A stretch of 25,024 nt of DNA from UBA2588 sp964343075 (lineage in GTDB: Bacteria > Chloroflexota > Dehalococcoidia > Lucifugimonadales > UBA3495), in NCBI GenBank assembly GCA_964343075.1, contig CAYFGT010000018.1, positions 1 through 25,024 on the forward strand, in the 5' to 3' direction. Made by a program: the position numbers and the translations under genes. Numbering within the stretch: the first letter of the stretch is position 1; each line of letters starts with the position of its first letter. Shown here piece by piece: positions 1-7,971 of this stretch. Under the pieces are notes generated by a model. That model searched no databases. It was given only the letters and a program-made list of their open reading frames with translations, and was not told the DNA's origin.

Positions 1-75
1 TGGTCGGGGTGATAGGATTTGAACCTACGACCTCATCGTCCCGAACGATGCGCGCTACCCCTGCGCTACACCCCG
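1..75 (-). tRNA. tRNA-Pro(CGG), complete with encoded CCA
   Basis: The reverse complement folds into a full 75-nt cloverleaf. The acceptor stem pairs CGGGGTG with CACCCCG. A GCGC D stem encloses an AGGGGTA loop. The anticodon stem CATCG/CGATG carries the loop TTCGGGA. The T arm is GTAGG/CCTAT with the loop TTCAAAT, including one G-U pair. Discriminator A and a genomically encoded CCA follow. The anticodon (plus-strand 41-43) is CGG, which reads proline codon CCG. The 5' end abuts the TAG stop codon of the upstream thioredoxin gene with no spacer, so the tRNA is probably cut from the same transcript by RNase P. Confidence 0.96.
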
Positions 76-609
76 CTATTCAGCCGATTCTAACATGCTC
101 AAACCTATCTCTTCTAATTTAGATAAATTAATAGCACCTGACCAAGCTCTCGTTACATTCTGATCAGCATCTATAAACACCGTATGAGGCAAGCCATATA
201 CTCCATATAATTCGATAACAGAATCATCACCAACCCCCCCTATAGTGTACGTCACCCCTAATTCATCTACCAACTTCAACGCATCTTTCCTGGATCCTAA
301 ACCAGTATATTTACCAATATCTATACCCAATATCACTATTTGATGTCCATGATCTTCATAGAATTGCTGAAAGTCAGGCATTTCTGCTCTACAAGGTGGG
401 CATAATCCGGCCCAGAAATTGAGGATTATCGGTGCTCCGTAAGAATCTGATAGATGAATTTTTGATTCAGTTTGGTCATACAATATATATTCAAAATCTT
501 TGGCCATTTTCAGTGAATTTCCATTTTCAGGAAAACAGGATAGACTTGCTACGGCTACAAATAATGCCACTACTAAACACATTTTGCGAACTGGTTTTAT
601 ACGAATCAT
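76..609 (-). CDS. TlpA/ResA-like thioredoxin-fold protein, membrane-anchored or exported
   Basis: This 177-residue protein has the TlpA/redoxin fold. A basic N-terminus and a hydrophobic segment (about residues 9-25, ending near a Cys in VASLSC) look like a signal peptide or anchor. That Cys is not in a canonical lipobox, since Ser stands at -3. The active site is LCPPC followed by RAEMP, in the order expected of TlpA/ResA proteins (NFWA-x-x-CPPC), and a cis-Pro region GLPHTVFID lies near the C-terminus. Such proteins act outside the membrane as thiol-disulfide reductants, for example in cytochrome c maturation, but no cytochrome gene lies nearby. It starts 3 nt after the mfd stop and ends flush against the tRNA-Pro gene, so the three probably form one transcript. 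The specific substrate is unknown. Confidence 0.85.
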   Translation of the reverse strand: MIRIKPVRKMCLVVALFVAVASLSCFPENGNSLKMAKDFEYILYDQTESKIHLSDSYGAPIILNFWAGLCPPCRAEMPDFQQFYEDHGHQIVILGIDIGKYTGLGSRKDALKLVDELGVTYTIGGVGDDSVIELYGVYGLPHTVFIDADQNVTRAWSGAINLSKLEEIGLSMLESAE

Positions 610-612
610 CAG

Positions 613-3600
613 CTAAACCATCTTCTCCAATCTAGAACGAAATACTCTGTACCTAGTTAAGATATTTTCTAGGGTCTCAAGTAATTCAGTATCACCTCTT
701 AAAGGCACCCGTATGCTTGATCCTCTCACATCTGCAGTCGGACCTATAGCTTTCTGCAATGCAATCCTAGCACCTCCAAAATCTTCAGTGAATCCAATCA
801 TCAAAGCCCCGTCTATAGTATTTACAGTTTTAACACCTAATGTCGATGCGAAGTTTCTCACATTAATCAAATTCAATAATTCTTCTACTTCAAATGGGAG
901 TTCTCCATATCTGTCTACCAATTCATGTCTCATATCAGACACATCAGATTTATTTTTAGCTTTCGATAACCTATGGTATATACCGAGTTTAGACGGTAAA
1001 TGATACACGTAATCATCCGGAATAAAAGCAGAAATTGGCAAATCTATAATCGCTAGATCTTTACCAAAATTATCTTCCTCGATTTGTGCTACCCGAGCTT
1101 GAGGCTTTATCTCATCCACCGCTTGGTTAAGAATTTGACTATACAGTTCAAGGCCCACAGATTTTATGTGACCACTCTGAGCAGAACCAAGAATGTTACC
1201 AGCTCCTCTAATCTCTAAATCTCTCATCGCTATCATAAATCCAGCACCCAAATCAGATGCCTCCATAATGGCTTCAATTCTACGTTCCGCATTCTCAGTA
1301 ATTTTACGTCCTCTCGGTACCATGAGGTATGCATACGCTCTCCGGTCGCCTCTGCCCACTCTTCCTCGAAGTTGATACATTTGAGACAAACCAAATCTAT
1401 CTGCTCTATCAAGTATTAATGTATTGACGTTCGGCAAATCTATCCCCGATTCAATAATAGTAGTACAAACCAACACATCAGAATCCCCATTTGCAAATTG
1501 AAGCATTACAGACTCCAGTTCTTCTTCTGGCATCCTCCCATGCGCGTAAGTAATACGGACATTCGGCATCAATTCAGATAAGCGTTCGACTACTTCAGGC
1601 ATTGTCTTAACCCTATTATGCAAATAAAACACCTGACCTTCTCGTTCAATCTCTCTCATTACAGCATCCACAATGAGATCTTCACTGTACTCACTTGCAA
1701 AGGTTTTAACAGGTAGTCTTAATTCAGGAGGAGTGTAGATAATACTCATATCTTTAATTCCTGAAAGAGCCATATTCAACGTTCTAGGAATAGGAGTTGC
1801 ACTAATAGATATGATATCTACTGAAGTCCTGAGTTTCTTGAGCATTTCTTTATGCAAGACACCAAATCTTTGCTCTTCATCAACTATTATCAAGCCTAAG
1901 TTTTTGAATGAAATATCAGCCTGCAGTAACCTATGTGTTCCAATCACCACATCCACAGACCCGTCCTGCAGACCACTCAATACTTCATTCTGTTCTTGCC
2001 TGCTTCTAAACCTACTCAAACTTTCAACTTTCATAGAATAAGGATTTAATCTATCATGAAATGTATTCAAGTGTTGCTGAGCCAAAACGGTAGTTGGCAC
2101 TAATACTGCTACTTGTAGTCCTTCAGCAACCGCTTTAAAAGCGGCTCGTAATGCCACTTCTGTTTTACCGTAACCTACATCTCCACAAACCAGTCTGTCC
2201 ATCGGTTTACGTGATTGCATATCTTGCTTAACTTCCTGAATCGCAGTTAATTGATCTTGAGTCTCGGTGTATAAGAACGATTGTTCAAATTCTTCTTGCC
2301 AAAGTGTATCTTCCGGGTAAGCTATACCTGCACTCGATTCTCGCTCAACCTGTAAATCCAGTAATTCTTTGGCTAATTCTTGCGCAGATTCCTTCACTTT
2401 TTCTTTCAACCGAGACCATTCACTCGTACCCAATCTAGTCAAGGATGGTGCTTGATCGGAACTACCTACGAATGGGGAAACCCTATGAAGTTGATCGGTA
2501 GGGACATACAATTTATCTTCTTGGGCATATTCCAGAACTAAATATTCTTTATCCGAAAACGCACCCATAGTAGTTAAACCAGTAAATTGAGAAATACCGT
2601 GATCTATATGTACCACATAAGATCCAACCGTTAAATCCTGGAGGGATTTATATCCTGTGTGCCGTTTTTCATTAGCACTCTGCCAATTCCCTGTAGTTCT
2701 GCTTACTCCAAACATCTCTAAATCAGTAAACACTTGAAGGTTGGTTGACGAATTTATGCGGATATCCCATCCAGCTGACAGATCTGCTTCCAACAGGTAA
2801 CACTGCCCTGGTTGTAAAGAATAATTCTCTACTCCCTCCAGTGAATGATAATTAGTTACACTTTGGGATTCCAACAAACTTTTCAATCTTAAATAGGATT
2901 GTCGTGTGACAATCAAATTTATGTTAGCAGTTTTATTAGAAGTAATATCTGATATAAATTGATCTAGATTGCCTGCATATTGTCGTGGAGAGGTGAACAA
3001 ATGGTCATTTTCTTCTATCCCATAGGCGTCTAGGTCTATAACATGAGAGCCAATATCTATTTCATCTAGTCTGGCAATCGGAGAAGGGAAATTACGAGGC
3101 AAATCCCCTCTTTCGCATCTAGAGGAAGTAATACCTTCAATCTTCTCCTGGATCACAGCCTCCTCTTCTATCACTAGTTGTTTGCGATCAAAAATCAATA
3201 AAGAATCCCGTGATAAATAATCAAACAATGTCGAGTCATTGAAAAATCCGTTAAAGAATTCAAATGATTCTGGATCAGCGATCTCTTGCAAAGTTTCCAA
3301 TTCTTGCTTTATGCGATCAGATATGTCACCGGTACACTCAGAATAATCCAAATTACGAACTTTCGGTGACAATTGATTCATATCAATCAATGATCTAAGT
3401 TGTTCGGAAGCCAAGGTCAATACAATTCCTGAATTGATTTCTTCTACAGATCTCTGGCTATTGACGTCAAAATATCTTAAAGATTCTATTTCTGTGTCCC
3501 ACAAATCAATTCTAATAGGATAAGGATGATTAGGTGGATACACATCAATAATGCCACCCCTGTTACTAAACGTCCCAGGCGCTTCTACAATAGATACACT

Positions 3601-4107
3601 CTTATACCCCATATCTATCAACTGATTAAGAAAAGTCTGTATGCTTGTTAGTTCTTGGCCAGAAATGATGTTTACAAGTCCTATGGATGCATTTTCAAAA
3701 GTATTTGGATTTAAAGTTTTTCGTAATGCGGCTCCAATTGACGACACTACGACCACATGCTCTGATTTCTTCGCAAGTTTAGACAAAGTAGTAATTCGTT
3801 CATTTGTAGTCCTCGAATCCACGACAAGCCTTTCATAAGGCAAAACATCAGCATCTGGTAAAAAGACCAAATTAGCAGTGGCCCCGAAATAATCGTGTAA
3901 GTCGTTAAATAAAATTCGAGCGTCAGATTGCTTCGGACATAAGATGCACATTGTTTTATCGGCGTGTTGAGTCCTGAGAAGAGAGATAACAGCTTCCTTC
4001 CCTCTATTCCCTATTTTGATCGACTCACCGGATATATCGTCAAAAGCAAATTTTGCCAATGGCCGGATAAGTGGATCGACATATTGACCTATACCTGAAA
4101 ATGTCAT
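613..4107 (-). CDS. mfd: Transcription-repair coupling factor Mfd
   Basis: This 1164-residue protein is full-length for Mfd. It uses ATP to push stalled RNA polymerase off DNA lesions and recruits UvrA for strand-specific excision repair. The N-terminal UvrB-like module is recognisable (GGIIDVYPP near residue 190). A CarD-like RNA-polymerase-interacting domain follows (SYVVHIDHGISQFTGL near 495). The superfamily 2 helicase core has Walker A GDVGYGKTE near 642, DEEQ near 743, SATPIPRT near 769 and a motif VI region QLRGRVGRG. The C-terminal TRCF domain occupies roughly 1000-1120. These features distinguish it from RecG. The ATG start has only a weak AGGT upstream. Transcription probably begins at a promoter in the 4108-4225 gap shared with proB. 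The thioredoxin gene and tRNA-Pro follow almost without spacing. Confidence 0.97.
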   Translation of the reverse strand: MTFSGIGQYVDPLIRPLAKFAFDDISGESIKIGNRGKEAVISLLRTQHADKTMCILCPKQSDARILFNDLHDYFGATANLVFLPDADVLPYERLVVDSRTTNERITTLSKLAKKSEHVVVVSSIGAALRKTLNPNTFENASIGLVNIISGQELTSIQTFLNQLIDMGYKSVSIVEAPGTFSNRGGIIDVYPPNHPYPIRIDLWDTEIESLRYFDVNSQRSVEEINSGIVLTLASEQLRSLIDMNQLSPKVRNLDYSECTGDISDRIKQELETLQEIADPESFEFFNGFFNDSTLFDYLSRDSLLIFDRKQLVIEEEAVIQEKIEGITSSRCERGDLPRNFPSPIARLDEIDIGSHVIDLDAYGIEENDHLFTSPRQYAGNLDQFISDITSNKTANINLIVTRQSYLRLKSLLESQSVTNYHSLEGVENYSLQPGQCYLLEADLSAGWDIRINSSTNLQVFTDLEMFGVSRTTGNWQSANEKRHTGYKSLQDLTVGSYVVHIDHGISQFTGLTTMGAFSDKEYLVLEYAQEDKLYVPTDQLHRVSPFVGSSDQAPSLTRLGTSEWSRLKEKVKESAQELAKELLDLQVERESSAGIAYPEDTLWQEEFEQSFLYTETQDQLTAIQEVKQDMQSRKPMDRLVCGDVGYGKTEVALRAAFKAVAEGLQVAVLVPTTVLAQQHLNTFHDRLNPYSMKVESLSRFRSRQEQNEVLSGLQDGSVDVVIGTHRLLQADISFKNLGLIIVDEEQRFGVLHKEMLKKLRTSVDIISISATPIPRTLNMALSGIKDMSIIYTPPELRLPVKTFASEYSEDLIVDAVMREIEREGQVFYLHNRVKTMPEVVERLSELMPNVRITYAHGRMPEEELESVMLQFANGDSDVLVCTTIIESGIDLPNVNTLILDRADRFGLSQMYQLRGRVGRGDRRAYAYLMVPRGRKITENAERRIEAIMEASDLGAGFMIAMRDLEIRGAGNILGSAQSGHIKSVGLELYSQILNQAVDEIKPQARVAQIEEDNFGKDLAIIDLPISAFIPDDYVYHLPSKLGIYHRLSKAKNKSDVSDMRHELVDRYGELPFEVEELLNLINVRNFASTLGVKTVNTIDGALMIGFTEDFGGARIALQKAIGPTADVRGSSIRVPLRGDTELLETLENILTRYRVFRSRLEKMV

Positions 4108-4137
4108 AAACCTATGGTTACCACGGTAATAGTTTAA

Positions 4138-4166
4138 AATATACCCATAACCTAAGAGATTTACAA
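4138..4166 (-). promoter_or_regulatory. Candidate mfd promoter
   Basis: On the minus strand TTGTAA (4161-4166, 4/6 match to TTGACA) is followed after 17 nt by TATATT (4138-4143, 5/6 match to TATAAT). Transcription would start about 25 nt upstream of the mfd ATG. This is a consensus match by eye only. Its -35 box overlaps the -35 of the candidate proB promoter on the other strand. Confidence 0.45.
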
Positions 4167-4187
4167 TGATAACCTGATATTTTTAAT
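4160..4187 (+). promoter_or_regulatory. Candidate proBA promoter
   Basis: TTTACA (4160-4165, 5/6) and TTTAAT (4182-4187, 5/6) are spaced by 16 nt. This would give a 5' leader of about 40 nt before the proB ATG. The -35 element shares bases 4161-4165 with the -35 of the opposing mfd promoter, so the two polymerases could not bind at once. The assignment rests on consensus matching only. Confidence 0.4.
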
Positions 4188-4234
4188 AAGGATGTAGATT
4201 TATAAACCATCCGATTTGCAGTAAAGTGAATACT

Positions 4235-5380
4235 ATGGAAACTCAAACTCCTAATTACAAACGAATAGTTATAAAAGCAGGCACTGCCGTGTTAACCCAA
4301 GGTGAAGAGCATTCTCAACTGAATGAATCCAATATTCAGAACTTGGTGGGTCAAATCATTTCGTTGATGAGATCTGGATATGAAATAGTACTAATATCTT
4401 CCGGAGCTATTGCTTCAGGACGTGACATTATTAAAAACAACCTTAATAGCCAAAACAAACGTAATATCGTATCTCGTCAAGTATTAGCAGCTATCGGTCA
4501 AAGTAAGTTGATGAACTTCTACCAAGAAAGCTTTGGGAGATCTGGAGTATATACGGCACAAACACTGCTCACAAGTGACGATTTAAGCAATCGGCAATCA
4601 TATTTAAACATCAAAAACACCCTTATAAGCCTCCTGGAATTGAAAGCTGTACCGATATTAAATGAAAATGACGTCGTGGCAGTAGAAGAGATAAGTCACG
4701 TGTTCGGTGACAATGATCGCTTATCGGCATTAGTGGCTAACCTCATCGATGCAGACCTACTAATAATACTTAGCGATACAGATGGCCTATACGATCAAGA
4801 TCCCAATGCACACCCAAACGCTAAACTAGTAGAAACAGTGGCCACTATAGACGACTCAATAGATCAAATGATCGGCAAAAACATTAATCCTTGGGCACGT
4901 GGAGGAATGGTAACCAAAATCGAAGCGGCCAAGCTTGTCACATCTGCAGGAATTCCTATGGTCCTATGTAATGGCAATACATCAAATATATTAATAAATG
5001 TTGTAAATAACAATTTCACCGGTACCTTATTTGAAGCAAAGAAAACAAGATTAGAATCCCGCAAAACCTGGATGTTAGCAATTGCTACCGAATTCAACAC
5101 TGCCCATATTTGTGTAGATAAAGGAGCTAAAAACGCATTAATTAAGAACGCCAGTTTGTTGCCGTCAGGGATTTTAAGTATCCACGGTAAATTCGAACGA
5201 GGCGATGTAATATATATAACAAGCGATAACGGCACACACCCTTTCGCCTGTGGGATAACTAACTATTCTTCTACTGATGTCCATCAAATCAGTGGCCAAC
5301 AATCAACCGATATAGAAGCTACGTTAGGATATAATTATGGGGAAGAAATTATTCACCGGGACAACTTAGTAAACTTATAA
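4235..5380 (+). CDS. proB: Glutamate 5-kinase (proline biosynthesis, step 1)
   Basis: ProB phosphorylates glutamate to gamma-glutamyl phosphate in the cytoplasm. The amino-acid-kinase domain fills about the first 260 residues. It shows SSGAIASGRD, NENDVVAVEE and FGDNDRLSALVA, followed by a nucleotide-site stretch containing SDTDGLYDQDP. A PUA domain makes up the C-terminal third, as in standard ProB. Two normally conserved spots vary: KAGTAVLT replaces the common K-x-GSSLLT, and ARGGMVTK replaces GTGGM-x-TK. An upstream in-frame GTG at 4226 would add three residues. ATG 4235 is preferred because neither start has a clear ribosome-binding site and ATG is the stronger codon. One base separates the stop codon from the proA ATG, so the two are one operon. 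Confidence 0.95.
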   Translation: METQTPNYKRIVIKAGTAVLTQGEEHSQLNESNIQNLVGQIISLMRSGYEIVLISSGAIASGRDIIKNNLNSQNKRNIVSRQVLAAIGQSKLMNFYQESFGRSGVYTAQTLLTSDDLSNRQSYLNIKNTLISLLELKAVPILNENDVVAVEEISHVFGDNDRLSALVANLIDADLLIILSDTDGLYDQDPNAHPNAKLVETVATIDDSIDQMIGKNINPWARGGMVTKIEAAKLVTSAGIPMVLCNGNTSNILINVVNNNFTGTLFEAKKTRLESRKTWMLAIATEFNTAHICVDKGAKNALIKNASLLPSGILSIHGKFERGDVIYITSDNGTHPFACGITNYSSTDVHQISGQQSTDIEATLGYNYGEEIIHRDNLVNL

Positions 5381-5381
5381 T

Positions 5382-6641
5382 ATGGATTCATTAATAAAAA
5401 TAGCGGAACAAACTAAAGCGGCATCGCATGAACTTTCTATATCCAGCACGGATACAAGAAATAAAGTTCTAGATACGGTCAGCAAGCTATTAATTGAACG
5501 GATGGCCGAAATAGTCACTGCCAATCAACTAGATTGTAAAAACGGCGAAACGGCAGGACTCAACGATCAAATGCTAGATAGGTTACTACTAACTCCCGGC
5601 CGCATCGAAGGAATTGCATCTGACGTACAAACTATTAAAAATCTCCCAGATCCTGTGGGCGAAATAATTGAAGAAAATACTTTAGCAAACGGGATAGCAC
5701 TTAAAAAAGTGCGAGTCCCATTAGGCGTCCTGGGATCAATATATGAAAGTAGACCAAATGTAACTATTGATATAGCGTGCCTTGCAATAAAATCAGGTAA
5801 TGCAGCTTTATTGAGAGGCGGAAAAGAAAGTATTAATTCTAATATTGTATTAACACAAATATTGAAGGATTCATTGTTGTTTTCCGATCTACCAGAAGCT
5901 GCTGTAGGACTTATCACCAGTACTGATAGAAGTGTTGTAGACGACATGCTCCATCTCGATCAATACATCGATCTACTCGTCCCTAGAGGAGGAGCCGGGT
6001 TAATTAAACATGTATATGACACGGCAAGCATGCCTGTCGTAGCAGGCGGGATTGGTGTGTGTCATGCTTTCATTGATGAAGATTCGGACCCAGACAAAGT
6101 AATCCCTATAATCATCAACTCAAAAACTCAAAGACCGACAGTTTGTAACGCGCTCGATACAGTACTAGTCCATAAAAACGCAGACCAAACAATGATCCGT
6201 AATATGATTTCTCAATTAGTAACTCATGAAGTTGAAGTGAGAGTGGATGAGCAAATTATGGATTACATTCAACAACACGATCCGCTCATCAAAACTGCTA
6301 CTGAGGATGACTGGGGAACTGAATTTTTATCTTTAATCATTTCTATAAAGGCAGTAGATTCGTTACAAGAGGCCATAAAACATATCAAAAATTACGGATC
6401 CGGGCACACTGAAGCTATATTAAGTGAAAACAAAGAATCTCAGGATGCTTTCACAAAAACAATTGATGCCGCAGCTGTCTTTGTTAACGCGAGTACAAGA
6501 TTTACAGACGGTTCACAATTTGGATTAGGAGCTGAAGTGGGAATCAGTACCCAAAAATTTCATGCACGTGGTCCACTCGGACTTAAAGAACTGACTTCAT
6601 ACAAATGGATAGGTATCGGAGACGGCCAAATCAGGCCTTAA
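5382..6641 (+). CDS. proA: Gamma-glutamyl phosphate reductase (proline biosynthesis, step 2)
   Basis: ProA reduces gamma-glutamyl phosphate to glutamate semialdehyde with NADPH. The 419-residue length is typical of this aldehyde-dehydrogenase-superfamily enzyme. Signature stretches are LGVLGSIYESRPNVTIDIA with IKSGNAALLRGGKE, then LLVPRGGAGLI. The catalytic cysteine lies in TQRPTVCNALDT (about residue 254), and the C-terminal block is SQFGLGAEVGISTQKFHARGP. It begins 1 nt after proB, implying translational coupling. The end overlaps the stop codon of the convergent DUF4234-like gene by 4 nt, leaving no room for a terminator between them. No proC is visible in the window. Confidence 0.96.
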   Translation: MDSLIKIAEQTKAASHELSISSTDTRNKVLDTVSKLLIERMAEIVTANQLDCKNGETAGLNDQMLDRLLLTPGRIEGIASDVQTIKNLPDPVGEIIEENTLANGIALKKVRVPLGVLGSIYESRPNVTIDIACLAIKSGNAALLRGGKESINSNIVLTQILKDSLLFSDLPEAAVGLITSTDRSVVDDMLHLDQYIDLLVPRGGAGLIKHVYDTASMPVVAGGIGVCHAFIDEDSDPDKVIPIIINSKTQRPTVCNALDTVLVHKNADQTMIRNMISQLVTHEVEVRVDEQIMDYIQQHDPLIKTATEDDWGTEFLSLIISIKAVDSLQEAIKHIKNYGSGHTEAILSENKESQDAFTKTIDAAAVFVNASTRFTDGSQFGLGAEVGISTQKFHARGPLGLKELTSYKWIGIGDGQIRP

Positions 6642-7030
6642 TCTGTGTCCTCAAAATCTGGGGGCCAGTAATAAGTCTGATTACCTGACCAAACTCTATT
6701 CAGCTGTAACTGCAATTTGACTACAGCAAGCAATCCTAAACCTAACATCAATGAAGTTAATAAAGTTTTATATTTATTCATTCCGGTGAGCAAATGCCAC
6801 CCTGTAGATATATGGACTAGTAGAAATCCCCAACCAACCGGATTGCTAAGAACACACAGCCAATGCCTGCGATCCCATTCTATTCCGTTTAATTTGTTTA
6901 GGTCGTTAGCTATAAGGTATATCCAGTAAACCCAAAACAATCCGAAAGTAGAAAATAATAAAACGATGTATGTCCCAACATTTCGTCGGTCTATAAGTGT
7001 TTGTATATAAGCTGTATTTTGATCAAGCAT
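6638..7030 (-). CDS. Small membrane protein, DUF4234-like
   Basis: This 130-residue protein has about three hydrophobic segments: residues 19-40 (YIVLLFSTFGLFWVYWIYLI), a central one around 58-80, and a third around 88-105. The N-terminal pattern of an Arg-Asn pair, a hydrophobic helix with FGLFWVYW, then NDLNKLNG resembles the DUF4234 family, whose function is unknown. The assignment is from memory of the family pattern and is moderate. It stands alone, divergent from the amidohydrolase gene and converging on proA with a 4-nt stop-stop overlap. A perfect TATAAT box lies close upstream. Confidence 0.75.
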   Translation of the reverse strand: MLDQNTAYIQTLIDRRNVGTYIVLLFSTFGLFWVYWIYLIANDLNKLNGIEWDRRHWLCVLSNPVGWGFLLVHISTGWHLLTGMNKYKTLLTSLMLGLGLLAVVKLQLQLNRVWSGNQTYYWPPDFEDTD

Positions 7031-7046
7031 ATCTATATGACCATTT

Positions 7047-7075
7047 ATTATAATGATTAATCAATCTCATGTTAT
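7047..7075 (-). promoter_or_regulatory. Candidate promoter of the DUF4234-like gene
   Basis: A perfect minus-strand TATAAT (7047-7052) has ATAACA (7070-7075, 4/6) 17 nt upstream. Transcription would begin near 7040, leaving only about 10 nt before the ATG and no room for a normal Shine-Dalgarno site. Confidence 0.45.
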
Positions 7076-7098
7076 GTGATTCTGTCATGGATATATCT

Positions 7099-7127
7099 TT
7101 GACTGTAATTTGTTTATCGAGTATTCT
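7099..7127 (+). promoter_or_regulatory. Candidate amidohydrolase promoter, predicting a leaderless mRNA
   Basis: TTGACT (7099-7104, 5/6) and TATTCT (7122-7127, 4/6) are exactly 17 nt apart. The expected start of transcription, 7-8 nt after the -10 box, falls on the ATG at 7135. This argues against the longer upstream starts at 7069 and 7087, since the promoter would lie inside them. No Shine-Dalgarno site precedes 7135. Confidence 0.45.
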
Positions 7128-7134
7128 ACGAGTG

Positions 7135-7971
7135 ATGCTGATAGACTCACACACTCACATATTCCCTCAAGAATACCAAAAGAGTCACGAGTCCATCCTG
7201 AAAATAGACAATACATATGCAGATCTTTTCCAGAAAGATTCCCCTCCTGCAGACGCAGAGTCTCTAGTAGGCAGCATGGAACAAAATGGCATATCTAAGT
7301 CTCTTGTTTTAGGAATGGGTTGGACTGACTACGGACTGGCCCAAGACATAAATCAATATCTTATAGAATCATCAAAAACTCACCGAGGGAAATTGATTCC
7401 ATTTTGTTCTATCAATCCAGCATGGGGAAACGACGCATTATATGAATTAGAAAGATGTTTTAATCAGGGAGTTAAAGGCATTGGAGAACTTCATCCTGAT
7501 ACACAAGACTTCGATATAACCTCCCATTCTGATATGAGGAGCATTATGCAATTTTGTGAAGAACAACATTTACCCATATTGATCCATTGTTCAGAACCAA
7601 TTGGCCATTCTTACCCGGGCAAAGGTCAAACTCATCCTAATAAAATAATGGATCTTATTCACAATTTCCCATCAAACATCATAATTTGTGCTCATTTCGG
7701 AGGCGGGCTTCCATTTTATTCTATGATGCCAGAAATACGAACCTCACTGACTAATGTTTATTTTGACAGTGCGGCTGCACCCTATTTATATGACCCTGAT
7801 GTTTATAGCAATGTAGAACATTTATTGGGATCCAAGCATATCTTGTTTGGTAGTGATTATCCCGTAGTAAATCATAAAAGATCTTTAGCCCATCTGATGA
7901 AAAGCGGACTGGACTCAGACAGCTTTATGGATATCACGCACAACAACATAATGGATATCTTATCCTCATGA
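7135..7971 (+). CDS. Amidohydrolase-2 family metal-dependent hydrolase
   Basis: The protein begins MLIDSHTHIFP, the usual N-terminus of the amidohydrolase-2 (TIM-barrel) family. HTH forms the first metal-binding pair. Further metal or catalytic residues are the His in LPILIHCSEP, the His in IICAHFGGG and the Asp in ILFGSDYPV. Members are hydrolases or decarboxylases of small carboxylated substrates, and the substrate here cannot be told. From ATG 7135 it has 278 residues. An upstream frame extension to 7069 adds 22 hydrophobic residues without family similarity and would contain a promoter, so it was not chosen. GTG 7132 is an equally close alternative start. Its TGA overlaps the ATG of the glycosylase gene (ATGA), so the two genes are coupled. 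Confidence 0.85.
   Translation: MLIDSHTHIFPQEYQKSHESILKIDNTYADLFQKDSPPADAESLVGSMEQNGISKSLVLGMGWTDYGLAQDINQYLIESSKTHRGKLIPFCSINPAWGNDALYELERCFNQGVKGIGELHPDTQDFDITSHSDMRSIMQFCEEQHLPILIHCSEPIGHSYPGKGQTHPNKIMDLIHNFPSNIIICAHFGGGLPFYSMMPEIRTSLTNVYFDSAAAPYLYDPDVYSNVEHLLGSKHILFGSDYPVVNHKRSLAHLMKSGLDSDSFMDITHNNIMDILSS

Noticed and set aside
1..75. tRNA-Pro as a phage or island attachment site
   Set aside because: No integrase gene and no duplicated tRNA 3' end are visible in the window. The other side of the tRNA lies outside it, so this cannot be fully excluded.
432..635. Plus-strand reading frame of 67 residues
   Set aside because: It lies wholly antisense to the thioredoxin and mfd coding ends, matches no family and has no ribosome-binding site. 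The many other short antisense frames under mfd, proA, ffh, ileS and fusA were rejected in the same way.
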